A DNA stretch of 64,000 bases. Source: Cruorifilaria tuberocauda (lineage: Eukaryota; Nematoda; Chromadorea; Rhabditida; Onchocercidae). Made by a program: the position numbers and the translations under genes. The notes under the pieces were generated by a model. That model had not been told where the DNA came from. It saw only the letters and a program-made list of their open reading frames with translations, and ran no database searches. Below, piece after piece: positions 40,997-56,000 of the stretch. Location of the stretch: contig JABVXU010000074.1 in assembly GCA_013365365.1 (NCBI GenBank), forward strand, positions 62,001 to 126,000, read 5' to 3'. The first letter of the stretch is position 1, and the number at the start of each line of letters is the position of its first letter.

Positions 40997-41703
40997 AACT
41001 GCTGCTATTTGATATATACCGCAATGTTTAGCGTAAGGTGATCTCCAAAAATGGAAAATTTCGCATAACGAAAATTGAAAAAATTAAATTTCCTTTGCAA
41101 TAGTCAATGTTTTACTTTACAGCATCATCAGTTCGTAAGACATTTTTTATATGCAGAGGACCAGATAAAAGAAATTTCACATCTACTATAAACACATCTA
41201 CTACTAGTTGCAAAAAACGTTTCCACAATGGATAATCGTAGATCTACTCGTAATATTTCTAATAGAATGAGGAACAAAAGAAAGTCAAATATTTTTGAAA
41301 CGAGGCTCATTTTCTAGCCAAATTTGATTTTTTAAATTTAAGGATTGCTTCAGTTGACAAAAAAATTAGTGACCAGAAATTGAAATCAACAATATCATGA
41401 TGAAACTGCTTTGTATATTACCGGCTAACTGAAGATTGCAAATTTTTGCTTGTCTTTGCGAAAAAACATCGAGCACACATAAGAAAAACAGTTAGGGCGA
41501 ACGACTGCAATGATTAATTTCTAGGAAAATATTTTCTGTACATGTTCATAAAAAACCAGAAATCCAAAACTATTCTATCAGTTTTCCATATTACTATTAG
41601 TGTTATTGTTGCCATCATTAATAATTGATTTTTCATAAAATGAAGCAATCTTTGTTGTGCGAATAAAAACGATTACGCTATATAAATGAAGTTATATAAA
41701 AGA
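40997..41703. other. Interval between convergent genes
   Basis: About 700 bp between the stop codons of two convergent genes. It should hold both 3' UTRs. No coding signal seen. Confidence 0.6.
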
Positions 41704-42942
41704 CTATATTCTTCTCGATCGTACATTTGCTATTTCTCGGGCTTTTTTTTGCCTTTCCAATATGAGCTCACGTCGTCGTTGTTCCCGCTCATTTTCTCGA
41801 CGTAATCTACACAGTGCTTCGTGATGCCGACGTACTGCACGCGACAATTCTTCATTCGTGATTGGGTGCCGCCGTGATCTACGTGGTATCTCGGTAGACT
41901 AAATTAAAATTTATCAATTCTAATGCTATAAAATGTAGTATTCCTAAGCTACCATGAAAAACTTCTACACTGATTATTTCAATATATAACTGATAATTTA
42001 ACCATAAGGTTTAACAATACCGACCTTTACGACTAGCGTAACTCAGGAAACACTTAATATTTTCGGCTTCGTACTTTTGGCAACGAAGTTATCTAATGAA
42101 TTTTTTGAATATCAGTTAATAAAAAAAATATGATCCTAACCAGTGAGCTCCTATCGACATGAACAGGGGAAAGTATATCACGGGGTGCTAAATGATTTCG
42201 TTGAACAATAGCGTCCATTACACGTTTTTTAAGTTCCTCAATTTCCTTCTGCTTTGCTATTTTAACTCGCTCCCGTATTTTTGCAGCATTCTGAGCGCTT
42301 AACTGCCGCACTTGCTGATATCTACAAATATTGGTTTGATTGTATTGAGCTAAATTTTAACTGATTTCACCATTTCACTGATTAAACAGATAATGTTTAC
42401 ATACTGCTAACTCTGATAATTTTGGTCATTATAAAAAATAATTCCACTCATTTTCCGATTTGTTTGACTTTAAAATTTTCCGATATATTATACAAGTTTT
42501 ACAAGTAAAAGTCCTGGGATACAGTGAGTAACCTAAAAGAAAGTAAGCAGTTAGATAATACAATTACACTTGATAAAACTACGGTAGACGATCGCTTTGT
42601 AAAACTGCTTGTTTACGACGAAAAATACTGATAGTAAAGAAAGGAACAATTCAAACCTCAAATTACGCAAGGTAGATTAAAATCCAAAAATTAAAAAAGG
42701 AACAAAATTTAAGAAAACTAACCAGGTGATTTCAAAATCAACAAAATTTACAAAATGAAAATTCGAAGAATTCCGCTCCCTCTTCATTCATTTTTATTAC
42801 ACTCTAATCATAACAGTTTAAAGTGCAACACATACCTTATCAATCGACGTCTTTCACGTTCCTTCCGTATGATATTTTCACGTTGATTCGGTGTTAGTAA
42901 TGTTAGCTGTGAACCTCCAATTACAGCATCACAGCGTCCCAT
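41704..42942 (-). CDS. Small basic coiled-coil protein, CEP295/Ana1 N-terminus-like, 160 aa
   Basis: Three minus-strand exons, 42942-42836, 42321-42141 and 41898-41704, join in frame (483 nt, stop TAG). The ATG at 42942 lies 12 nt inside an acceptor-like TTTCAG, so the transcript may be trans-spliced there. The protein is very rich in Arg, Glu and Lys and mostly helical. The block LTLLTPNQRENIIRKERERR, followed by RRLIRYQQVRQLSAQNAAKI, and the later block EELSRAVRRHHEALCRLRRE resemble two consecutive segments of the N-terminal region of CEP295 (Drosophila Ana1), a protein needed to convert centrioles to centrosomes. The rest of that very large protein is absent. The family call rests on recalled similarity in low-complexity helical sequence and may be wrong; the gene model itself is solid. 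Confidence 0.7.
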
Positions 42943-44009
42943 TCCAGGAGCCTGAAATCATCTCTTTCAGGTTAAATAATAGTACCATACTCTTATCAAA
43001 TTAATTTAAATGAATCGGATGCAGCGAAATCGAAGCGAAAATTTCAAATTTGTATCACAAATTGCACCCAATAATAATGTCGAATAATAATCCCGATGCG
43101 AAATTTCAATGTCTCATCGACCTCATTGAACTTTGCTATATTTCATATATTCCAGCTTGTATAGCCTTTTAAATATTTGGCAGAATGTTAGTTCTATTTA
43201 TTATACTTTCATTTAATATATAATACTGTATTTCTAATTAAGGAAGGAAATAGGAAAAATTTTAATGTGAGAGCCAAATTTGAGCTTTCTCATTTATGTT
43301 TTACGTACGTAACGTATGTTTTATGTTACGTACAAAATTACTTTATCGTCCGAAAAATTTCTTTTTTAGTGTGTAAAATGACAGATAACTAAAGCTGCGA
43401 CGTCGAATTTTAAATATTTTGCAAGTTTTAAATGATCTCAAAGCATTTCTGCTTTCAATTCCTACGTGATCATCAACTTAACTTGTATTTTTGATTCAAT
43501 GAAAGTTTTTCCCGGTTATGATTTAACAATGCTCAACTGGAAGATGATTAAAAATACTAGAATACTATCCGGAATTTCATGTCAATTTATAATGTTAAAA
43601 AAAATTTCTTACAGCATACTATCTAGAAGAAATAGCCATATTATTGGGAATATCGAAAATGCAACGTCGTTCTATTTTGCTTTATTCATTTACTTTCATT
43701 TTATGATTTCAATCCCTAAGTAGTTTAGAGAGATAATTAAAAGTCAGATGAAATACTCAAGCTATATGAATTTGGAGAATTTATTTTTTTCTTCCTCCTC
43801 CATTTTTTACTTCTTTATCGTTTATCTTTGTAATATTGAGTTGAATAATATCCGTGTTCTTGTCAATCTGTCGATCATACGATGCAACTAATAAAACGAG
43901 CATAGTGTAAAGCACAATAGATCTCGTTCAAAATTTTTTCCAGAGTTGCTGTACAGATTGAATGCATGATTGTGGAATTGATAACGAGCAAGTAGTCAAC
44001 TATAGTGAT
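42943..44009. other. Divergent promoter interval
   Basis: About 1.07 kb between the CEP295-like gene (leftward) and the APC1 gene (rightward), so probably a shared promoter region. The 85-codon frame at 43466-43723 has no motif and is taken as chance. Confidence 0.5.
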
Positions 44010-47000
44010 ATGATTGTTGCTGATTTGGTGGAGCCTGTTGCAGGCGAATCAGAAGTATAACGTTTTTTCGTCTTACTCCATCATTTATTATCATTTTATG
44101 ATTTCAGTATTTAAATAATTAAAGTGGTAATTGAAAATATTTGAATGTGGACTTTAAGAATTTATTTACCAAAGTTAATAGCTTTAAACTTAATAAGTAA
44201 ATATTTAATTTATATTAAAATACACAAAACTTCCAGTTTTGCTGATTGTGTGTCCATTACATATGGACAGAAAATATAGCTTTTAGCAAAAAAAGTTGAA
44301 TTTTTCATACTGTTTCACATTGTTCAGAGCGTTTGAAGATTTAATTTATATTTAAATCCTTAACGCTCTTTTCTTATCATCATAAAGTATAATGATAAGT
44401 TATATATATGTAAAGCATGTACATTTTTGGAATCCAAGATATTATGTTTGATAACGAATGATCTAGCTTGAACGTTGTAGATCTCATACTGTTAAATGGG
44501 GTTTAAACTTCATATATGATTGAGAGTTGCGTAGCCTAACCAGGTTCATATATCATTAAATATGGACTTACTAGGAGTACTTTTTTTATAGACCTCGAAT
44601 AATGGAGCATTCAGATAAAACAGCATTGGTGAAAACTTAAGTTGTGCATTTAATAATGAGTTTGGTTTCAAAATTATCCACTGAATTATTAATATCAAAT
44701 GATCATACTACACTACGTTATATCTGATTTTCATTCATAAAAAAAAGCTGAATAGATAAGGTTTAATTTGACCAAAAAAAAAGACTTCATTTCTTTCCCC
44801 GTGATTTTAGATAACTGTTCTTTTGTTATATATTTGTCAAAGACGAAGGAATTACCATTTCTTCCAGGAGCATAAGATTCGATATCGAAGCTTGTCGAAG
44901 TCTGGTGGCGAGAAACTTTTGATTTTTGAAGATTCAGTTACAGTTCAGGAATATCCATCTGGCGTAGTTCGACGTAGACTTACGGCAGATTTTACTTTGC
45001 TAGATGTAAGTTACCTTTTTCAGTTAATGTTTTTGTTGAAATTTTGCTTTCATTTATTTGAATCTGCAGTTTCATGTTCGTTTAGATCATTTTCGTTTTT
45101 CTTTGCGTGCGTTTCTCTGTGGACTTATATTCTCTCATTTTTGCCAAAATAATACTCTAATGTCAACTGATTTCAAATGATTCCTTTATGCAACTTATTT
45201 AGAATTTGTAGACCTTTAGGTTCCAGAGAACTTTTTTTCTTTATACTTCAGATTTTTACAGGCATTTTGGTGTGAATTCCCGAACGTTTCTGCTAATAAT
45301 GCTCCCTTGCATGGCGTTTGTCTTATTGGACACAAGAATCTTATATTTGCTTCTGATACTGATTGGATTACGTATACAATCACATTGCCATTCATTGTAA
45401 TAACTCGTAAATTTTCCCTTCAAAAATTTTGCAGAGGCTAAGATTCAATCAAATGTAAAATTCAATTAACTCACGCTTTTCTTTAGGCACGATGTCAAAA
45501 TCTACGGAAAGTTAAAATTTTGACATTCCTGGAGTGGGTAGTTGATGTCCAGTCATTCATTCAAATTTAATTATTTGATTACATCTTCAATCTAATTAAT
45601 ATTGCAGGTGAAACGCGTGTTTCGAAGTGCTTTAGGATTGATTTTACAACGAACTGCCCCATTACCATCACTGTAAGGCTTTCGGAATAATTTATTTAAA
45701 AAGAAATTAGATTTCTATTTACAAGATATCAATAATAATCGAAAGTTAACGGTAAAAATATTTTGTGGTCGCATTTATTGTTTTAGGATTGCAAATTTTC
45801 CGCATTTGTTCTCGTTGTCACATCCTTATTGTGAAATATTACCAGTTATATCAAAAAACAAAGGTATTTTTACTTTCATTCATTTCAAAAGAAAATGCTA
45901 TATATTTGAATACATAAATAATCTTAATTTTTGAGGATAAAATAGATCGTAAAAGATAAATTTTGGTGATATCGAATTAATTTACCAAATCGTTGCATAA
46001 GAATATAAAGTGTTCTTTTCGTTCGATTCATGCCTTACTCCATTTGTATTATTTGATATCTAGTGCACATAAAGTAGATCGTTGAAGTACGCTCTCAGTG
46101 AAGTAAGCAGATGCTTCGCTAGTATTACCCATCTACATTTCGAGAAATGCGTATGGAATTAACTTCTAGTATACTAGAATATTAGAATTAATCCTATGCA
46201 TTTACTGCCCTCTAAATGCTTCATACAGGATATTTAACACAGCATATCTGTTACCCAAACATCCAACATGACGAACATAAAAAGATACTAATCGAAGTCA
46301 TTTAACTGGTTACTTCAATCCAATCATTTGTCATATTGTCGACGAAACCTTTATTGTATATTTTAGATGCAGAGAGTTCTTCACATTATGTTTGGGATAG
46401 TACTGAAGTAGCATTGCTGGAAGCATTGAACGATTGTCAACTTTTATTAACTTATTCAACAACTACTCGAGTTCATTCGCTGTATTGGATACGAAAAGCA
46501 ACAAAAGCAGAATGGAAATGTGCAGCATCTAAGGCAGAAAGTATTGTTTCCTGTAATACAACCCTCACACCTGCTGGTAAATTTCTTAATTGGTTGAATT
46601 GTAAAAAATATATAAAATTTGATTTCGTAGAGTGCTTAAAAGAATTTCTTTTGCATCATTCAATAAGGGGTATAAGTAGTAATGATTCGGAGATTATCCG
46701 TAAATTATTAGTGAATGCAAATATTCATTATTATTAGTTAATCAATTTTTACTATTACTTAACTTCATACTATTACGTAACTGTAGGCGTGGTATTGTTT
46801 ATATTATACTGCAATTTATCGTCTATTTCACTCCTCATTTAAAAATTAATAGCAGTTAACAGACAAAGCGTAGAATTTTGAGAATTTTAATTAAAATATT
46901 TTAAAATTAGTTTTAATTCAATTCTTCTAAAGCAGAAAATTATGTATGATTCAATTTGTTAGGTCGATCAAGTCAGCTATCAACACCGCAAATGGGTAAC

Positions 47001-50000
47001 CATTCGAGACATCGTTTTGGCAAAAATGATTCGTTTGCTGGTAAACATTTCCTTTTCATTTCATCAATAAAAGATTTTTATTTACTTTTTTTTTAGAAGC
47101 CAAAGAAAAATAAAATTTTTCCAGATGAATCATGGGCGACACCTCAAACACGATCAGTTCGTACACGATCGATGACTGCAGCTGCAGCATTAATACAGTC
47201 TTTACCTTTCCCAACTACAAGTCCCGCTCAACGATCTTCTGCAAAGTCTGGTTTAGATTTTGGATATTCTACTAGCTTAAACAGTAACTGAATTGGATCT
47301 CTATTTGAAAAGATTTAGATTAGTGATAACACCGTAAATTACTTCTAAAGAATAAAACCATATCTGATTTTCATTTACCGTTTCATCGTCGGGACATATT
47401 TTACAATGAATAAGTAGGATATTCGAATTCAAAATATGGGAAGAAATGGCGAGGAATTTTCTGCTTCATATCAGAAAATTTAAAAATTTATACAATTTTT
47501 CTTACAGTCGGTCAATCACAGATTCGCCAATTTTGCGTTTGCGAGGAGGAAGTAAGAATGATTCAATTTAATTTCAAAAAGATAGAACTTGAAATTTATT
47601 TTTTCTATCTCAGGCATGATTAATATTGTTTTATATTGCTTCGGTAGAGGGAACTATTAATTTGACAACATAACATTACAGGTACACATACCACGCCTCG
47701 GCTTAGTTCGTTTTGTGATGATAGTATTATTTCGTTGATTGAAACTCGTGGCTCAGAACTCGATCTTTTGGCACCCGAAGTAATTTTTGTGTTTTTCATC
47801 ATAATTCGTTTTATTCTTTTCAGTCTTTAATGTTTTTTTCTATTTTCTGTGTAATTACAGATTTGTATAGAATGTATATGGACGGAACGCCGTCAGGCAG
47901 ATCCTGAAACAAGTGGTCCTGCAAATAACGCATTTCTCACCCAAGGTTCAAATTTATCTTTCTTAATGGATGTAAAAATTTATTTAATTTCTTCATCACA
48001 TTTTTCATCAAAGAAGAACGGGAAGTTTACATTCCCTTATCACAAATACATCAAGATGATTCGAAATATGTGGATAAGGAAATCGCTCTATATTATTCTA
48101 GTTTTGCACTAAGTTCAAAAAGCTCAAGTTCAATACTGGTATAGGAGCATTCTAAGGGAAGTGATGAATCAGTTTAAAACAGATAAAATAAAAGGACAAT
48201 GTATAGAAGTCTCACATCAGCCGTCAAAATATTTATGATTTCCTACTACGGTAATTTAAAAACCTGAATTTTTTTTCAGATTTTATCGGTCAAATGTATA
48301 TATGTTTTTATGTGGCAGAACAAAACCTTCTAAAATGTGTTCGAGGAAAGATGCATGATGAAGGACGAATGACTATAAGTTCTTTTACTACAATTCCATG
48401 TAAAGGAGCTGCAGATATTAAGGTTTGTCATTTCGAACCAAAAACTAAGAAATTAAGGTTCAGGTTCTGAGGATATAAAAAATTATTTTTTACAGGGGAG
48501 CAAAATGATGGCAATAATCGATTTAGATGATACTGTATTCCTTTACAGTGGCATTACTCGGATCGGCGCCTTGTATGGGAACCTTGAATTTATAAATTTC
48601 AAGGAATCTTTTACAAATAATCAGGTGGACCAAATTTGAAAGACATAGTAGCTTGTAATTAATAATATCATAATAATCATAAATAATCGTAAAATTAGTG
48701 TTACTTAGTTGAAAATATATTTATGGTGAAATTCCTTGTAAAGAATTAATTTCCTTTGAATTTTTATTGAAAATTAATCTTCATTTTATCTCTAAAGAAA
48801 GCATGGAAAAAGTAGTAAAAGAGTAAATTAGGAAACTAATGAATTTCAATAATCAAATTACAATTTTTTTAATTATCTGTATCATGTTTTAGTTTATTCC
48901 TGCAATATTTTGTGAAAAGCTGAAGTTTATTGAATGTCGAATTTTAGAACCCGCAGGAGAACATGGCTGCTTCCGGTTTATCAATATGTGCTCCAGTTGT
49001 TAAATTGCATACTGCCTTTGTAGACCACCTAATTTTAGTAGGTTATCTCGAAAGATAAATATGTGTTAATTTTTTTTTATAAATATGTTCAAGTTTTCAA
49101 TATGTCGTGTAGTTCTTTATATCTAGAATTTTTCCATTAATTTTGTTTAAGGAGAGTTTCATCAATGATTTTTGGGCTTTCACAAATCTGATGATTCCAG
49201 GAGACACAAAAGCATGAATTAATGATGTGCAAGCTGCCGTCAATTGCGTCCTCATCCTTCGGTTTCTTTTCTCCTCATTATTATGTTGAAGTTTTTTTTT
49301 CTTGTAAGGAACTGTTCAGGAAAAATCAGGAAAAGTTGCTTGTAGCTTTATTTACTTTTTCTTTGTAGTTGCTGAATGCCTCTCACAAGTTTGCTCAAAT
49401 TTACCTCTGGATAAAGCAATGAAACTATCGTCATTCTGGTGCAGTAGAAACAATTCTCGTTTATTAAATCACTATTATGATAATCGCGTTGCTGCAGAAG
49501 TCGCTATGTTGATTCAATTTCTTTTTGCACAATGTGGACTTCATATTCAGGATTTCCGAGTTTTTCGCGAAGTGTCTTTTTTATCAGTTTTTAAATATCA
49601 TATTATTTAGTTGTCAGTCTTCGCTTAGTTTAATTTCGCTTCAGTTTGGTTTTTTCCTATGTATTTTCTTCTTATTTTATTTCATTTATTTCCAGAGTTT
49701 CAGTGTTTGCTTATATTTTGTGGAAATTTTAAAATAGCATTGGAAGGAAAAACTTTGAGATCCTTTTTAGATAAGTTTACTACGAAATCGTTGTGAAGAA
49801 GAAATTCATAAGAAAAAGAAGCGTACTGAACATTGCAAACACATTGGCGTAAGTATATTGATTACTTAACTCTTTCATTTAAAGTTTGTGCTAACGATGA
49901 CCTTTAAGTTTATTAATGATGAATCATTCTTATCATAACCAAGAGATTGGTTTTTGATATTATACTGTGGGTGTTATTGATCTAAGGAATAGAAAATGGA

Positions 50001-53000
50001 TTCATTTCTGTTTGAAGAGAATCACATTTTATTGAAATGTTTTCCTTTCCATTTCCTTGTAACTTTAAAATATGGAGTTTTTATAATTTTAATTATCTGT
50101 TCAATGGATAAATTTTCATTATAGCAGTACAAAATTTAAATTTTTAAAACTTTTTTCAAAAAACTTAAATACTTGAGAAAATGTGTTTAATGCGTATTCT
50201 TTATTTCCTAAAAATAATTTCAGGCTTGGCAAAAGGTAAAGCATCTCTGCAGTAGTCGATGGTGGAGTTTTGATAACACAGAAAATAGTGTCCCGAAATG
50301 TTACAGCGTTTTAGTCAACGATGAAAGCAATTTTTATGGTTATTCCTTGGCGATATTTTCTGGATTGCATGCTATTTATGAATCGGCCAAATTAGATCGA
50401 CGGACGATTTCGTTATTGTTCATTCTAGCATCATCACTACATGCTTTCGCTCAGTAAGTATGATGAAAAATTTTTTGGAAATTCCGAATTTCTAGATAAG
50501 CTAGGATGTTATCCCAAGAGTATCTTTGCTTTTTCTTCATTTTTTACGATGCAATCATCGTTCTACTGTAGAATCGGTCTTCATATCCATATTTACCACA
50601 AATTAATGTAAGATGTATTTGAAATTCTTTTAATTCAATTTCAAATTATATTTAAGAAATTAACATCTGAAATTTTAAAATTCAAAAATTTTATTGCAGG
50701 GTTTTTGACTTGAAAAGTTATAGTGATTACTACAGAAAGGATTTTTCCATATTATCAAATCAAAATTTCAGAGTTTTAGAGGGCAAGTATACTTTAAATT
50801 TTTTTTTAAATGCTAACAAAAGAAACCATCAATTATTGGCTCGCACTTCATTAACTAAAATCAACCACAGAAATGCATGAAAATCATTGAGAATCTATTA
50901 TTTAATTTCAATTTAAATTAGAAAAAAATTAAATTAAAAAAAATTTTTTTTAATATACATTTAATTTTAAAACTGAAATTTATTAATTTATAAAAAAAGT
51001 TTCGCAGAAATGAATATGCAAACGGAATGTTTTTTAGGTGGACGGAAATTACTTCAAACGCTTTTGATGAGTTCTCGGTTTTCGCCGGAACGCATACCGT
51101 CATGGCATGATAATTTGTTACGATTTTTGGATAGCAAGAGTCATTTGACGTCAATTACGTCGTCGCATTTCTTCGCACCAATTGTAATTACAGTTGCTAT
51201 CGGGTTGAAACGACTGGAAAATATTGCCGACATTCAAGTGAGTGAAGATGTCACTTTTTTGAATTGTTTTTCAGTTCACTTTATTGCACGTTCCCTTATT
51301 GAATTTCATTTTCGTTTTTTTTTCTTTTTTTTTCCTGAATTCAAATCAAAATTGCAAACTTTTATCTTGAAGTTCGTTGTTCTAAGACTAAAAATGAAAA
51401 CGAAGGAATTTTTAATTGTTTATCAGCTTTGTTTTCAGAAAGTTCTAGGAAAATCTTACGAGAAAAAACTACGCTTGACGAAGGCGGATGCTGAAAAATT
51501 TGCTAGCATCATGAATGAAAATTCTGTAGCGGTTGAAAAGTTTGTTTTTAGGATTGGGAAGAACAAGTTAATTTGAGTTTCAAATGGATATATATAAACG
51601 AAAATTTTGTTAAAATTATTTCTGCAGAAAGGAAAATGTGGTGACACTTTATACTCCAAAAGTGATCCTGCAAAATTAAATTTAGCCCTCTATTTCTTTA
51701 TGAAATAACTGAAAGTATTGAATGACATAATTTCAAAGATAAAAACTGTTGGATATCATAAATTATTATATACCTTCATATATAATGCAAACACTAGAAA
51801 GGATTAGTTTTTCTATGCTCACAACCACAAGCGCATTATTTAGCTAGGAATCTACAATTATTAGTAGCTTTTAATAGTTGGCTGAAAAGTCAGAGGAATA
51901 TTTTTATTCTCGAATGCAACAGCAAATTTTTAAAATTTACAAGAGAATTAAGTGAAGATCATAACAATTTTTGAATGTTTCTTTTTATTTTGTAGATGTG
52001 AAAAATTGGCTCAATTGTTCAAATTCACGAAATCTTCGCTGTTAGATTTGCCACCAGCAGTTGCCATAATTTTATGCGAATTACTTTATGAGCATTCGAC
52101 GAAAACATTGCATTTTCTTGCACCTGCATCATGTCAGAAAGATCGCGGGTTTGTACTTCATTTTACTGAGCTTAAATCTCGACATATATCAATCATATTT
52201 TCAGGGCCATGTTTAGTATTCAGTTGCTGTTAGTGCGTTAACTAACTTATCAGATATCTTTACCATGAAAGGGGTTAATGAATTCGGGTTAAATTACACC
52301 AAAATTTAAGTTTGAATAAGATTCAAAACTTCAAACCAAAAATTTGGTCTGTTAAATAAATTTTAATTAAGCTAATTAAGACATGATTTCTGCCGCATAC
52401 ATCTTGAATTTAAAATTCCGAGAAATTTGGAAGGCTTATGTTGACGTTGTTTTCTACTTTCAGTCGTATGCCATCTACGGAGGAAAATTTTCTAATTGCG
52501 CGACAACGATGGAAGCACGATTTACGATGCATTAATGTAATACAAATGCTTGATAGCCGACGCCCAATTTTTATACCATCAAATAATGAAGTGAGTTTCA
52601 TAGATGGTAGCAAACTGAAAGTACGTTTAAAAAAAATGAAAGGAAATATGTACTTCTGAATCTTTTTTTGTCTATCCATGTTCATTATTTTGTCAACTCT
52701 TTTATCTGTGTTCGTTAGAACCGAGGTACACTGGCATTTCTTTCAGGGCCTTTCGGAAGCAAGCCAACGTGAAATGGCTGAGCGTCTTCTGAAATCCTTC
52801 AGCGTGCGTAACATTACTCATGCTTTTGGACGTTCTGCACTCGATTTTCGATCTTTTTCACCTCCTCTCAGTAGACCACGTGCAATACCGCCACTTAATC
52901 TACAAGGACGATTACATCCCACGAATACACCAATTGAACTACCACAAAGTGAGGTGTGTCTTTTCACTGGTATGAATGTATTTTTGGTAATCAATGTTGA

Positions 53001-56000
53001 ATGAAAGAGTTTAAGTACAATTAATAAACGAATAATATATTTAATATATTCACTGCAACATATTTTTATATTATCAACTTCGATTTTGGAACTTAAATTT
53101 GGTCTTATCAACTAAACAGGTAAGTAACTTAACAACTGACTAATAAGCCTAGAAATCCAAGTTCTAGTTTAAACAATTCTTTCAAATAAGTGTTTTTGCT
53201 TCATTCAAAATTCAAATCGGTTTTATCATTGTGGTTTAAAATTATCATTGGATGAGAATACTGGTTTATTGGAAAACATTTTTCAATCCTATGGGAAAGC
53301 ATATGATAGGTTAGTTAACTGTCATCGAGATCACTAATGAGCGATTTATGGCATGAGCAATTTTCTAATAATATATATATATATATATAACTGCTATATA
53401 TATATATATATATAACGGCTAAAAGATCATAGATATCTAAAAGGAATTCATTTTAGCTAGTCAAACCTATGATCAAGTGGGGCGCGTTTTACAATGCTGT
53501 TGCTGCCGGACTTTGTATCGGTGATTCTGATAGTTTGCGTCTTGACAATGAATGGCTTGCGATGAGTATCAATAATTTGGTATTAAAATTAGTGATTCTT
53601 TCCGTTTTAAGTCACGTATTGCGAATGGTAATTTTAGTTAATTTTTCAACTGGTTGCAGCAAGGGTCAGAAGCTGCTGGTTTAATGTATGCGTTTGGATT
53701 GAATGGTCATATAACGAATATGAATTTATTTACGATACATGAACTTTTGAGTAGCGGTGATCCGGTAATGAGCATTGCAATTCTGCTTGGGTGTGGTGTA
53801 AGTCGGCGAGCAACCGCTGACGTGCAGGTAAGGTAACTGTGTTTATTTATTTAAATGCACTTATAAAACTTAAAACTTACATCTGAAAAAATTTGGATTT
53901 TAAGCCTTTATTGATATATTGTTCATGCAATATCCTACATAAATCTTATTATGATGTGGAATTCGCTGAAGTTTGATGCTTGATGTTTTTGAAAGCTTTA
54001 AATAAGTCAGTGGTTCCTTGTGTAGGTGGCATCATGTTTCGGAAATATAGGTACTTCAAGCATTTATGCAATAACACAAAAGTTCTATCATACGGAACAG
54101 TTATAGTTTCATTACTGGAAATGCAGGGTTTTCAGTAATAAGCATATTGAGTAATTTGTCCATTGATAAACTTTTTTAGTTATTTCTCTAAATTGCAGTT
54201 TAATTTTTGGGAGTCGCGACGACTACTGGAGGATTAAGGGAAATATGAATGCTGATTTCAATAGAATTCCTTTGCTTAATTGTCTTTTGCAAATTGTAAT
54301 TTCCACAATAGTTTTCAGATGTATAAAATGATGGTAACCCATTTACCATTTATGATGGGTCCAACATTACTTGAATTGCATATCGATACAATGATTCAAA
54401 CGGCAGCACTTGTAGCACTCGGCCTTCTGTTTGCGCAATCATCACATATGGGCATTTTAAGTCAGTTAATTAATGAGATAGGTCGACCTGCGTGCCCGGA
54501 TCATGAACCATCAACAGACCGCTATTCATATTCTCTGGCTGCGGGTTTTGCTATTGGTCTTATTGCTTTGGGTCAGTTGAATTTTTTTTCCATTTTCCCT
54601 ATGTATCATGGACACTTATTTTATTTTTTGTCCAACAATTAACTAAATGAAAAGCTACTAATTAAGAAATGAGATTTATCAGATGTGGAATTTATTTGTT
54701 CGTTATGCGTCATGATTGATTAATAATGTCAAATTCAATTTCAATTTGTAAATTATAGGGCGCGGTGAAGATTTGTTGTCGAGTGTCCCGTTTGTAGAAC
54801 AATATCCTGCAATAGCATCCAGACTTATCGTATTAATGGAAGGCGGATTACGATCGTTATGCGTATTTCCTTCGGCTACTTCCGAGGAGAGCGCTTCTTC
54901 GGGACATACTACTGCTGCTTCATCTTTTTCACAATCAAATCATGTTCGAGGATCCGAAAATGTCAATCCACATTTGACAGGTTTGTTTTATTTTTCCTAT
55001 TTCTCATTTATTTTATTGTGAAAATTTGTGAATTAAGTTTATAGTTAGTTTTCCCATCTTTGTAGATGCATTACACAAAATATTCGAACAACTTTACTTA
55101 TAAACCTTTTTCAAGTATTATAATTGATTCAATAATTTCCATCCACTTTCCGAATAAGTGTAGAATGAAATTTCAACACTTGCTTAACCTAGATGACCTG
55201 ACGAATTATTTGAATATTTCCTCGCTTTTCATTGTAGGCTCTTCCACCGAATCCTCTCACATATTTTGTTTTATTTAGTCCATTGTTTCTCTTTGGGAAT
55301 GAAATCTTGATCTTGTTATTCCGATTAATTCTTTGCTGATCATATCGACTTATGTATTTTCAGCTTACTTAAAGAGTTTTATTGTAGCAAGTCCAGCTGC
55401 TGTTGCCTTAGGTTTGATGTATCTTCGAACAGAGAATAAATGGGCTGCCGAAAGTTTGAAAATCCCTGAAACAATATCCGCCATTGAAGAAATTCGGCCT
55501 GATTTTATTTTACTGCGGTGAACCCCGTATTTTGATTAGTTTTTGTAGAATCAAATTCAATTCATTACTTATTAACTGCGCTTTGTTTAGGGATTTTTTC
55601 TTTAGTAAAAAATATGCTGAAATTTCAGAAAAGACTAGAAGGTTTAAAATGCTTTGATTTCTTTACCAATTAATCGTACATGGGAGTCAAAATAACAAAA
55701 GATTTTTAATATAATCTGTGAAATTTTAGAACACTTTGCCGACATCTCGTTTTATGGAATGAAATAACGGCCTCTAAGCACTGGGTGGAACAATCAGTAC
55801 CACCAATTGTGCTAAAATATAAGGAGCGTTTGTTCAGCGAACCAACAAAAACTGATGATGATGATGAGGAAGAAAACTTACGGATGTTGCAAGTAGCAGT
55901 TGATAAACAGACCATAGCTCAGGTATTTATATCACTTTTATTTTCTTTACTATCTCACCGTAGGATGATAAGTCAGCTTTTTGTTTTGTTAATAATTGAC

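Noticed and set aside
49147..49200. Candidate APC1 exon ESFINDFWAFTNLM
   Set aside because: Reading on gives a stop at GCATGA. The acceptor at 49200 joins 49037 in phase and fits the family.
51010..51576. A single 188-aa open frame
   Set aside because: It is two real APC1 exons (51008-51237 and 51439-51566) joined by an in-frame intron; the middle part is polypyrimidine intron.
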